Assembly: GCA_001970955.1 (NCBI GenBank) | Contig: MPUH01000468.1 | Coordinates: forward strand, 1 to 52,377 | Source: Stentor coeruleus | Taxonomy: Eukaryota > Ciliophora > Heterotrichea > Heterotrichida > Stentoridae | Direction: 5' to 3' | Length of the DNA stretch: 52,377 nucleotides | Shown here: positions 43,901-52,377 of the stretch, in pieces | Position numbering within the stretch: the first letter of the stretch is position 1 | How the letters are laid out: every line of letters starts with the position of its first letter | The notes under the pieces: generated by a model | Told to the model about the DNA's origin: nothing | The model's input: the letters and a program-made list of their open reading frames with translations, nothing else | Databases searched by the model: none | Position numbers and translations under genes: made by a program

Positions 43901-45128
43901 ACTCTTAGAAACTAATAAAAATGTATCATCTAATCAGGTTGACATTTTTCTGAGGAAAATTTCAAATGAAACACTATTTCCCCTTCTCTACAATTCTTTG
44001 CACATCTCAATGAATATTCTTCAAGATTCTTTTGGAAATTTAATTTTCTCTGAAAAAACTCGCCTATCTTCATTATCAACGAAGCTTTATTATTTTTTTC
44101 TTGTAGGAGTTTGCCTCATTGCGATTTTCGGATTGTTATCATTTATTGTTATATGCCCTTTACATAAACATCTTAGTGAAATATGGAATGAATTGTATAA
44201 AACTACACTTTTGCATTCTTTTGCTATAAGAACAAAAGTGAATAATCGTATAGAGAAGTTTTTTCATATAGAGGAACATTTTATGTCAGATGATGGAGAT
44301 GTGGGAAAACAGCCACATTTTTCGCATTTATGGCATTATACAGCTAGACTGTGTATTTTAGTAGGACTTGGGCTTGGACTTTATTTTGTGGCTATGTTTA
44401 TGTTTTATGCTTCAATTGAGGAATATATGAAATGCAAAATTGATTTAGCTGATGTTATGAATATTAGACGGGCTAGAATATGCCAGAGAACTATGTTTGC
44501 TATTGAGATATTCGCTGATTATAATGGCTATGGCTTTGAAGACATGTATGGAATTAACGTTTTTCCTGACTCAGAAATATCCTTTAATCAATTGATCATT
44601 ATTGTAGCGGAGTCTAGAAAAAATCTTTTCAAATTTAGCACACAGAAAATATTAACACATGATGTATGGACAGAGACATACAATGAAATTCCTTTAGAAA
44701 ATAATATTCTGCATTATGGAATCATCAGTGGGTCATTCGAAATGAAAATAGAAGCTCAATATTTATCAAAAGTCTATAAAAACTGCAATTTTTCTTGCTA
44801 CCAAAAAATGTACAAAGAATCAAAAACTTTAATGACATATTTCATTTCATCATTACAAAGAATAGACGCTTCACCAAATTATTATATTGAGTCTATGTTC
44901 AATTCATTAGTTATATTCACAATGCTAAGTCTTTTTATTTTACTGCTCATAGTAGTTTGTTACATACTTCCGTATTTGTCTAATGAGCAGAAAATGGTTC
45001 AAAATATACAAAAGATGTTAACAGAGGTTCTTATAGATCGTAGATCATTTAACACTAGATTTAGTTCAGTTAGGTTTTCGGAAGAAAATTTGTTGATGGC
45101 TGAGGAGCTTCATATAATTCAAAAATAG
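40982..45128 (+). CDS. TmcB/TmcC-like multipass membrane protein with TPR-like and PAS-like regions (paralog 3), apparent +1 indel
   Basis: Three frames make one gene of about 1376 residues. A first frame (40982-42556) and a second (to 43529) are offset by one base: the shift must lie in 42534-42554, and dropping one G of the GGGG run at 42537-42540 gives DRASFYHEKTMKR, which lines up without gaps with NHSSVIHETNRKR of paralog 2. A 15-nt intron (43530-43544) then leads to exon 43545-45128. Domain order is as in its paralogs: membrane block, TPR-like helices, PAS-like fold (IMIISGNKEDFGKITYISK), C-terminal membrane segments. The indel may be a sequencing error, a real mutation, or a programmed shift just before TCA TGA; the first is most likely. 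Confidence 0.72.
43530..43544 (+). other. 15-nt intron
   Basis: GTAAGATTTATGTAG, phase 0, between VLS and FLAIVAS, at the same protein position as the intron of paralog 2. Confidence 0.92.
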
Positions 45129-45220
45129 GTTTAATTGAAGTTTTATAGTTAGCTTATGATAATTATATGTGACTATCTAATATAGATGAATTAGCTTATT
45201 TTACATAAACTTATTTAAAT

Positions 45221-46284
45221 ATGAATGGTTCCTCAAAGCCACGGCTCTACAGTGACGTCAACTTCGATAAGTCCCAAGAAGAGATGGATTTTTCGTCTGT
45301 CCACATAGCTTGGGGTAAACAGACGTCAACTTCGATAAGTCCCAAGAAGAGATGGATTTTTCGTCTGTCCACATAGCTTGGGGTAAACAAGAAAATTACG
45401 AAATTCTTCGAAAACTAGGCCGCGGGAAATATTCAGATGTTTACGAAGGTCTAGACATGGCCACACAAGAAAAAATTGTCTTAAAAATCCTCAAACCCAT
45501 TAAGCGTTCCAAAGTTCTCAGAGAAGTAAAAATATTGCGGGCTCTAGAATCATGTCCTAATATCCCAAAACTTCTTGATGTAATCAAAGACAATAATACT
45601 AAAACCGCAGCACTTATTATGGAGCATTGTGAAAATCAAGATATGTCTTCCCTGCTTTCAAAAATCGAAGAAAATGATATGAAATTTTATTTATATGAAA
45701 TTCTTAAAGTACTTGATTTCGCACATTCTAAAGGTATAATGCATAGGGATATAAAACCAAGCAATATTCTTATTAATCATGAAAAAAAGACTTTAAAAGT
45801 TATAGACTGGGGCCTTGCTGAGTTTTATATACCAGATACACCTTATAATGTTAAAGTAGCTTCAAGATATTATAAAGCTCCTGAACTCCTTGTGAATTAT
45901 CAATATTATGATTATTCTATAGATATGTGGAGTTTTGGTGTGATGTTTGCTGGGGTGATATTCAAGAAAAGCCCATTTTTTCATGGACATGATAATTATG
46001 ATCAGTTGATTAAGATTGTTAGGAGTTTAGGGACTGTGAATTTTTTTGAATATTTAGAAAAGTATGATATTTCACTTGATGAAAGGTATGAAGACCTGAA
46101 AATGCATTATAATCCTAAGACTTGGGCGAAGATTGTTACTGATGAGATGAAATTTGCTAGTGATGAAGCTTTAGATTTACTAAGCAAGATTTTGGTTTTT
46201 GATCATGGAGTGAGATTATTACCTTCAGAAGCAATGCAACATCCTTATTTTGCCTTGGTAAGAGAAAATAGAGAAAATGCTTAG
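45221..46284 (+). CDS. CK2A: casein kinase 2 catalytic (alpha) subunit, N-terminus broken by a 68-bp duplication
   Basis: A clear CK2 alpha. From ATG 45221 the protein begins like other CK2 alpha chains (RLYSDVNFDK, then SVHIAWGKQENY), but a perfect 68-bp tandem duplication (45254-45321 and 45322-45389) shifts the frame and brings a stop. With one copy the protein is 331 residues, the usual length. Visible motifs: glycine loop GRGKYSDV, VLKILKP with the catalytic Lys, MHRDIKPSN, DWG in place of DFG (a CK2 hallmark), VASRYYKAPELL and GHDNYDQL. An internal ATG at 45352 would give a 310-residue product lacking the N-terminal segment that in CK2 holds the activation loop open. A constitutive Ser/Thr kinase with acidic targets is expected. 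Confidence 0.93.
45254..45389. repeat. 68-bp perfect tandem duplication inside CK2 alpha
   Basis: Two identical 68-bp copies lie end to end. 68 is not a multiple of 3, so the duplication breaks the CK2 reading frame. No 15-nt intron can remove it. Confidence 0.96.
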
Positions 46285-47264
46285 TTAGTTTAGATAAGAG
46301 ATTAATATATAACAAATCAATAAAATCTTACAATAATGATCTATCAAAAAAATAGTGATTATGATATTGTAAGAAATACTCTTTAGCTTCACTTCTTTTA
46401 ACCAGAAGTCAATTGAATAATGTTCACAGGAGTAATCAATATTTTTTTTAGCTAAAGTCTGCCCAAGGACAATTCTAAAAAACAAAGATTTTACAGTGAT
46501 TTTATTTTCTATACAAAGATGAGTAGGATTATATCAATTATTCTCATGCAATATCAAGTCAGCTGAATATTTACCATTTATAATTTCAAGGGTTCGCTTG
46601 ATTCTTATAAATAAATCTGCACTTTAGCGAGCATTGTATCCAAACTGATCACAAAGGTTGAAAAAATCTTGGTTTATGTAGTGAAAGAATTCAGGATCAT
46701 AGTCTGAAGCTTGTGGTTTCTGGAACAGTATAGGACTGCTTCAAGATAAAAAACTCCATATTACTAACGCCAAGCAGGCCTTAAGATTTGTTTCAAAAAT
46801 TTTTTAAGGGAAATTAAATAGCTTTTTTTCCTAAAATGAACCTTTGCGTAGTGAAAATTTTTAGGCAATGGAGAATATCTTATTGAATTTCTGAAAGTTT
46901 TGTTAAAACTTGTAGATTTTACTTGATTAGTTAGGGAGAAATCATATGATTTTTATGCTTACAAAACCCAATTTAATAAAATGTGATGATGATAAATATA
47001 TTAGTGGCAAGAGTTCAAAATATGCATTAATTTCCATGAAGTTTTTCTATAGAACTGATAATGTAAACTTTTTTGAAATGCGTTTGTATTAAAAGGTAAA
47101 TCATTTCTTATATTAAATAATTTTAGTTAATTACATCCATTTCTTTTAAGTATATCCTTCTCAACAATTATAAGATTATGATGTGACTCTATTCCATTAT
47201 AATTTGCCATTTTTCGATGTCTGTAGATAATTTTTAAATATCTCTGAAGCTTCTTATCATTCTT
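46285..47264 (-). pseudogene. decayed protein-coding gene, minus strand
   Basis: The minus strand reads as protein-like sequence in three successive frames. 47264-46767 is one frame with internal TAA at 47129, 47003, 46961 and 46955 (pieces include YRHRKMANYNGIESHHNLI and NDLPFNTNAFQKSLHYQFYR). A second frame near 46780-46699 carries GVSNMEFFILKQSYTVPE. A third, 46722-46285, carries PEFFHYINQDFFNLCDQFGY, a TAA at 46626, ADLFIRIKRTLEIINGKYSA, a TGA at 46536 and CEHYSIDFWLKEVKLK. Both TAA and TGA occur, so no alternative code rescues it, and no 15-nt introns cover the stops. No family is recognised. It ends tail-to-tail against CK2. Confidence 0.6.
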
Positions 47265-47533
47265 TTATATCATTCAAATAGATTTAATAACTATCCTCAT
47301 AATCATTAGTTATTAGTTAGGAATTATCGTTTGACTATTGTCCAGCCCTTATTAATCCTCATAATCATAAACATCCTAACACCTTATCATATTTATAACT
47401 ACTAATAAATAACTTTCCTCCTCCAAACTAAAAATTACTCTAAATCCTTTCTCTTATATAATTTATCAAATAATAAAACTTCCTGAATTGCAACTACTTG
47501 TATATCTATGCCGTAAATCTCACAGTAATAAAA
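47265..47533. other. 5' flank of the kinesin gene
   Basis: Non-coding. 47401-47460 contains no G at all on the plus strand, an extreme case of the local G depletion. Confidence 0.5.
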
Positions 47534-49306
47534 ATGAATCAAAGAAAAAACACTCCAAAAAGTCTCATATCAGGTACAACAGGAACAGATATAGAAATAG
47601 GAGAAAGTGTTAGAGTATGTGTGCGGTCAAGACCATTAAACGAAAAAGAAATATCTTCAGGTGATACATCTTGTGTTACGGTTATAAACCCACAGACACT
47701 TCAATTAAACTTAAAATCAGGCACTAAAAACTTCCGATTCCATCAAGTTATGGATGAAAACTACACCCAAGGGCAAATGTTCTCAGATTCTGGTGTTCAT
47801 ATTTTACTAGATTCAGTCCTAGATGGATATTCTGGATGTGTATTTGCATATGGGCAAACTGGAAGTGGAAAAACATACACAATGGCAGGTGTTGAAGAAA
47901 ACTTAGGTAAACAAGATTATGTGTCTAATGAAACAGATGGAATAATTCCTCGAAGTATAAGTTATATGTGGCAAAATATGACTAGAAGAAAAGAACAATA
48001 CTATGTCAAAGCAGCTTTTATGGAAATATACAATGAACAACTTAGAGATTTATTAAACCCTGCAAGTGGTGTACTTCATTTAAGATGGAATATTAAATCA
48101 GGTTTTTATGTTGAAAACATGCTAGTTGTTGACTGCACAAATATTGATGATTTGATAATGGTCCTTCATGAAGGTATTCGTAATAGAAAAACAAGTAGTC
48201 ATGAATTAAATAAAGATTCTTCAAGGTCTCATTCTTTATTATTAATTCACACAATCAGCGAGGAAAAAAACGAAGATGGGCATTCATTCAAAAAATATGG
48301 GAAAATATCTTTTGTTGACCTTGCAGGAAGTGAAAGGCTTAAAGAAAGTAAATCACAAGGGGCTATGATAAAAGAAACTGGGAATATTAACAAAAGCCTT
48401 TTTATGCTTGGAAAAGTGATTTCAGCTTTAGGGGATAAAAAAAAAGTTAAGTCTCATATACCATATAGAGATTCTAAATTGACAAAATTGCTTATGGACT
48501 CTCTTGGAGGAACTTCTAAAGCATTGATGATTGCTAACATTTCCCCAGCTTCCGCATATGTTGAAGAAACTATGAGTACTCTAAACTATGCAACACGAGC
48601 TATGAATATAAAAAACAAACCTGTAATCCAAGTTGATAACAAAGAACAAATAATCTTCAATCTAAAACGAGAAATTCAATTACTCAAACTAGAAAATGAT
48701 TATCTTAAAGATCAACTATCAAGAATAAATGGCGGCTTACCTCAAATAATGACTGATGTTTCAAGAAGCAGATCTTTATCAGCAAAAAGCCAAAATGGAA
48801 AATTGCCTCCAATAGCTAATCCACCTCATGCCCAATCCACAACTAACATATTAGAAGAATATAATTTTGAAATAAAAAGATATAAAGAAGAGAATCTACA
48901 GCTAAGATCCGGCAAAGAAATATATGAAAAACAAATACAGATGGTTTTAGAAGAAAATCAAGGACTTGTTCAGAAACTGAATAATTTAGAACATGTTTTT
49001 TCAGGGATTAGCAATACTTCTGATAATACTGTTAGTCAATATACAGTAACAAATGTAAAAAGTATTTAGCTTCTTAATGAAAACTCAAGTATGAAAAGGC
49101 AGATTTCAAAAATTGAACAGGATAGGGCATATTCTAGAGGTAGAGAAGGGGCAAAGTCAGCTCAAAATGTTAATGAAGTTGGGGATGTTATGCAATTAAA
49201 ACAAATGAACACTCAGATACAGAAGCGTATTGAGTTCTTGCAAAAACGTGAAAAAGATCTTTTGGAACACTTAATGAAAATTCAGAAAGAAAAAGGTGTT
49301 GCATAA
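47534..49306 (+). CDS. kinesin motor protein, KIF12-like, two exons
   Basis: Exon 1 (47534-49054) and exon 2 (49070-49306) join over a 15-nt intron into 585 residues. The start is taken as ATG 47534 (MNQRKNTPKS); the frame is open upstream but has no earlier ATG. The motor domain covers about residues 20-380: VRVCVRSRPL, P-loop GQTGSGKT (107-114), switch I NKDSSRSHS, switch II VDLAGSER, and HIPYRDSKLTKLL. Sequence around FYVENMLVV and SSHELNKDSSRSH resembles KIF12. A neck and short coiled coils follow to the end. The motor is N-terminal, so plus-end movement on microtubules is expected. Cargo is unknown; the tail is short for a transport kinesin. Confidence 0.9.
49055..49069 (+). other. 15-nt intron
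   Basis: GTAAAAAGTATTTAG, phase 0. Splicing joins QYTVTN to LLNENSSMKRQ and continues the coiled coil. Confidence 0.9.
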
Positions 49307-49656
49307 GGAAGAGTAATATAATATGATAAGCATACATAAAGTTTAGAGTAATCAAATTATACTTATCTTGTTGTTTATTATGAAGAGTTAAAAAATCATT
49401 TGGCTTATAAAATGGATATTAAGTGTTCTTTTTCAAACTACATAAATAATACCTGAATATATTTGCTTTTGTTCGGAAAATTGAACAATCTTATGTTTTT
49501 ATCATTGGCCATACATATGAAAAGTAGCAATTCTGTGAATCATCAACCTAAAACTTGCAAGCTAATATCAATCCCCAAGGTAAACTTAAGATCTTAAGTT
49601 TCTTGTAAATATCACTCTTTTCAAAAATTTAAAGAAGCAATCTATTATAAATTATT

Positions 49657-49811
49657 ATAAGCTTTAAGTGAACTTCCAAAATTTAATTCTTCATAAACTT
49701 AAATCGTATGTTTTAAAGCTATTTATGAACGAATAAGCTTTAAGTGAACTTCCAAAATTTAATTCTTCATAAACTTAAATCGTATGTTTTAAAGCTATTT
49801 ATGAACGAATA
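49657..49811. repeat. 76-bp perfect tandem duplication
   Basis: 49657-49735 matches 49733-49811 exactly with a 76-bp period. It is non-coding. Same kind of event as the duplications at 35066, 45254 and 51924. Confidence 0.95.
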
Positions 49812-50059
49812 TAAATCTAATTAAAAATAATTTCACTTAACATTCCATATATTAATATTTTTTTAAATTATAGTAATATCCATATCTAAATAATCTCAGT
49901 TATTTTTTCCAAGACAATATTACATTTTAAAAATATAATTGCATGATTTTGAGGTATTTAATTATAACTTTAAAATTATAAGTATTATGAATTATCAGAA
50001 GGTATAGGATTGGGCAATAGTCATTTTTTTAATTGTAATTTGTATTGAATCTCCAATAA

Positions 50060-50188
50060 TATAATTTTTATGGGATCCGAGATTTTAAGTCTTTGGAAAA
50101 TCATCTTCATATATGCCAGGGTGCTCCATACTGCCAATCTCCTTCCATCATTTATAAAGCCTGGGAAACCAGATTTTTCCAGGTATAG
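50060..50188 (+). pseudogene. possible coding relic, 42 codons
   Basis: An open stretch between TAA (50057) and TAG (50186) with protein-like content, including KSLENHLHICQGAPYC and YKAWETRFFQ. It has no start ATG and no 15-nt intron connects it to a neighbour. The spacing of His and Cys recalls a zinc-binding element, but nothing more can be said. Confidence 0.25.
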
Positions 50189-50359
50189 GGATTATTCTAA
50201 GCTAAAAAACCTATAACCTCATATAACACAAATCTCTTAATATCTAGCAAAACTAGAAGAAGGTAATCTATCAGTAATCTTGAGATATAATAGGCTAAGA
50301 ATTAAACTCTATTGAATCTGTGATCAAATTTTTAGTACCTATATTCGATAATAGAATAA

Positions 50360-51850
50360 ATGGAAGACATTTTATGCTTATTAAAAACTACAAAAAAAGC
50401 TTTAGAGGGTATTGAAACTATACTTAAAGAAAATAATCAGAAAATAGAAGATTTGCAAAGTAATATTTTATCATTAAAAGAACAAGAAATTAAACTTAAA
50501 GGGCAAATCATTGAAAACGATGAAGACAAAAAAAAACTTGAAGACAAAATCAGCGAAATAACAGGGGAAAATATTGTTAATAAAGAACAAAAAGATGAAC
50601 TTGAACGAAGTGTACTTGAGTTTATGAATCTGAAAAAGAAAAATCCCAAATGCAAAAAGAGATAGATAAACTTAAGGATATAGATACAAAATATACTCAA
50701 GCTCTAGATGAATTAAACAAATCAAAATCATTAAGCATAAAAATCCAAAACATAGAACAAGAATATGAAAACCTTCTTGAAGAGAACAAAAATCTTAAAA
50801 ATCAAGTTGAAGATCTTGAAAACCAAAATTTTGAAATCTCTCAAGAAAACTCAAGCTTTCATTTCCAAATCATTAATTTAAAAGAAGAAATTGTCGAAAA
50901 GACAAGCAAGCTTAGTAATGCTCTTGAAGATTCTAGTAAAGATAATGAATTAGTCATGGTATTTCAAGATGAAAATGATAGCAAAGATATTACAATCCAA
51001 GAGCTAAATGAAGGTTTAGTCGAAAAGGAAATAGAGATTTTCAATTGTAAAAGAGACTTTGAGTCAATCTCACAAGAACTTTTCGCATGTAAAAAGGAAA
51101 TAAAAGAGCAAGAAGAGTATCAAAAATCAATAATCCAGCTTTATGGAGATAAAATAACGAAAATATTAGAAAAGTCTAAATCACAGCTTACAATTCAAGA
51201 ATCAGAATTGCAAGCTTTACGTCAAGAATATGCTGAAAAAATTGAAAACTATACAACTAATATTAAAAAAAACAAAGAAAAGTCTGATGATATGATTATA
51301 AAAATATTTTATCTTGAACGGAAGATTGAAGAAAAGGATAAAGAATTGATAAAAGAGAAATCTTCGCTAAGAACTGCTCAGGAAACTTTGAAATCTTCAA
51401 CTCGTGTAGGAGATTCTGATGTAACCCAATTTATTAGCAGAAACCAAGAAATTGAAAGAAATAATTGAAAAACTTGAAGAAGAAAACGCAGAACTCAATG
51501 AAGATATAGACAACTATTGCAATAAAAACATAGATTTACAACAAAAACTTTCGTTATCTGACAATGCTTTACGTGAAAAAGAAGTGGAAATTTGTAAACA
51601 TCTTTTAAGGCTTAGAGAAAAAGATGAGGAATTAGTTTTAGCCACGCCTTTGATGCATAAAAGCATGATTATATACGCGGAAAGTAAAGAATCTTATTGT
51701 GAAAAGATTGAAATTCTAGAAATAGATGATGAAGAGCCTGTGAAAGCTGAAGGACCTATTAAAGAAAGTACTTTTCAGCCAAAACAAGCTAGTGGGTGGG
51801 TTTCAAGTTTATTAAAAGCAGTATTTCCTGGTGACAGAGTAAATAAGTAG
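50360..51850 (+). CDS. coiled-coil protein with two apparent compensating frameshifts
   Basis: Three overlapping frames form one continuous coiled coil of about 496 residues. Frame 1 runs from ATG 50360; within 50620-50665 the helix continues in the -1 frame (ELERSVLEF to YESEKEKSQM, as if one T were missing from TTT at 50621-50623). Within 51424-51468 it returns to the first frame (ISRNQE to LKEIIEKLEEEN, as if one A were extra in AAA at 51449-51451). Neither shift fits a 15- or 16-nt intron. The ends share one frame, so the two shifts cancel. The C-terminus has an amphipathic piece, GWVSSLLKAVF, that may anchor it. Family unknown; sequencing indels are the simplest explanation. Confidence 0.6.
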
Positions 51851-52377
51851 ATAATAAGAATAATTAATTGAAAATGTTATATTCTGCTATAGTTTGTGGA
51901 AAATCAATCATTTCAATTTTTCCTTTGATAAACTTTTTTTGCAAATAACTCTGTTATGAAAACAAAATATGATATATTTATTCTAGCAAGTTGTTTGATA
52001 AACTTTTTTTGCAAATAACTCTGTTATGAAAACAAAATATGATATATTTATTCTAGCAAGTTGTGCTTGTATTTTCTAAGGGTTAACTCTCCATTTTTTT
52101 AGTTCTTAAGTGTAGGACATAATACTTACTATTATGTGTTATATTTTTTATTTCTAAGTATTGATTATTTATTCTATCTTAACTTTTTGTTTACTTTCTT
52201 CTATATGTGCTTGATTGAATTTATAACTTCTGTATGTAATGTTTCAATGTTATAAAATAGAAAATATAGGGACTATTTTAAAGGGAAAATTTTAAGAAAA
52301 TATAAAGATGCAGAATTAACAAAACTGATCTGTATAAAAAAAGTTAATTTACATGTTTTTATATTAGTTATTATAAT
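51851..52377. other. right-end spacer, no gene seen
   Basis: AT-rich 3' flank of the coiled-coil gene, containing the 70-bp duplication. No open frame or telomeric repeat. Confidence 0.5.
51924..52064. repeat. 70-bp perfect tandem duplication
   Basis: 51924-51994 matches 51994-52064 exactly with a 70-bp period. It is non-coding. Confidence 0.95.

Larger units (their letters stand above)
49307..50359. other. intergenic region with a 76-bp duplication and a possible coding relic
   Basis: Over 1 kb without a convincing gene. It contains the 76-bp tandem duplication (49657-49811) and, at 50060-50188, an open 43-codon stretch of non-random look. A shorter protein-like stretch (about 49494-49595) reads HMKSSNSVNHQPKTCKLISI. 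These may be remnants of genes. Confidence 0.4.

Noticed and set aside
46285-47264. TAA/TAG read as Gln to rescue the minus-strand frame
   Set aside because: TGA also interrupts the frame and three frames are needed, and all neighbouring genes use the standard code.
47498-47533. Upstream extension of the kinesin frame
   Set aside because: It starts at TTG, has no ATG before 47534 and runs into the typical G-poor leader.
51424-51451. A 28-nt GT-AG intron to explain the second frameshift of the last gene
   Set aside because: All other introns are 15 nt; a one-base indel is simpler. A 17-nt GT-AG at the same place leads to an immediate stop.
1-52377. Bacterial operon features, CRISPR, insertion sequences, tRNA or rRNA genes
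   Set aside because: None seen; gene content, introns and protein families are eukaryotic throughout.

Overview
The window looks like macronuclear DNA of a heterotrich ciliate, most likely Stentor or a close relative. It is very AT-rich and gene-dense. Intergenic gaps between convergent genes are often under 150 bp. Twelve introns can be deduced and every one is exactly 15 nt, GTA...TAG with A at position 10, which is the hallmark of Stentor-type introns. Long reading frames (one of 2360 codons) use TGG for Trp and contain no TGA, so the standard genetic code is used, which argues against Blepharisma (TGA = Trp).

Layout. 0.2-5.5 kb: a TBC Rab-GAP (+), an RRM-WW-RRM RNA-binding protein (-), two uncharacterised short proteins (-/+), another (-) and a small frameshifted gene (-). 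5.6-9.7 kb: a TmcB/TmcC-like multipass membrane protein with TPR-like and PAS-like regions (-). 9.7-11.4 kb: a long gene-free promoter region. 11.4-21.3 kb: a four-CNB cGMP-dependent protein kinase of the alveolate type, then a 2360-residue protein resembling the KICSTOR subunit SZT2. 21.5-25.2 kb: two convergent coiled-coil genes. 25.7-31.5 kb: a RINGv-FHA protein, a MEKK/STE11-like kinase, a two-exon small gene, a coiled-coil gene (-) and a Rab32-like GTPase (-). 32.0-34.4 kb: a three-exon gene of unknown function (-) and a four-exon ankyrin-repeat gene (+) that only becomes visible after removing three 15-nt introns. 36.0-45.1 kb: a tandem pair of TmcB-like genes. 45.2-46.3 kb: casein kinase 2 alpha. 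46.3-47.3 kb: a decayed pseudogene (-). 47.5-49.3 kb: a KIF12-like kinesin. 50.4-51.9 kb: a coiled-coil gene with two apparent frameshifts.

Themes. Three paralogous membrane PAS/TPR proteins, a cGMP kinase, CK2, a MAPKKK-like kinase, an SZT2-like protein, a Rab and a Rab-GAP make this a signalling- and trafficking-rich stretch. The most interesting protein family is the TmcB-like one, which has a receptor-like layout and no assigned ligand.

Quality caveats. Five adjacent near-perfect duplications (units of 60-160 bp), one more with a single N between copies, and four apparent single-base indels disrupt otherwise good genes. Most of these look like assembly or gap-filling errors rather than biology, but each needs checking. 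I saw no tRNA, rRNA, telomere repeat, transposon or CRISPR array.
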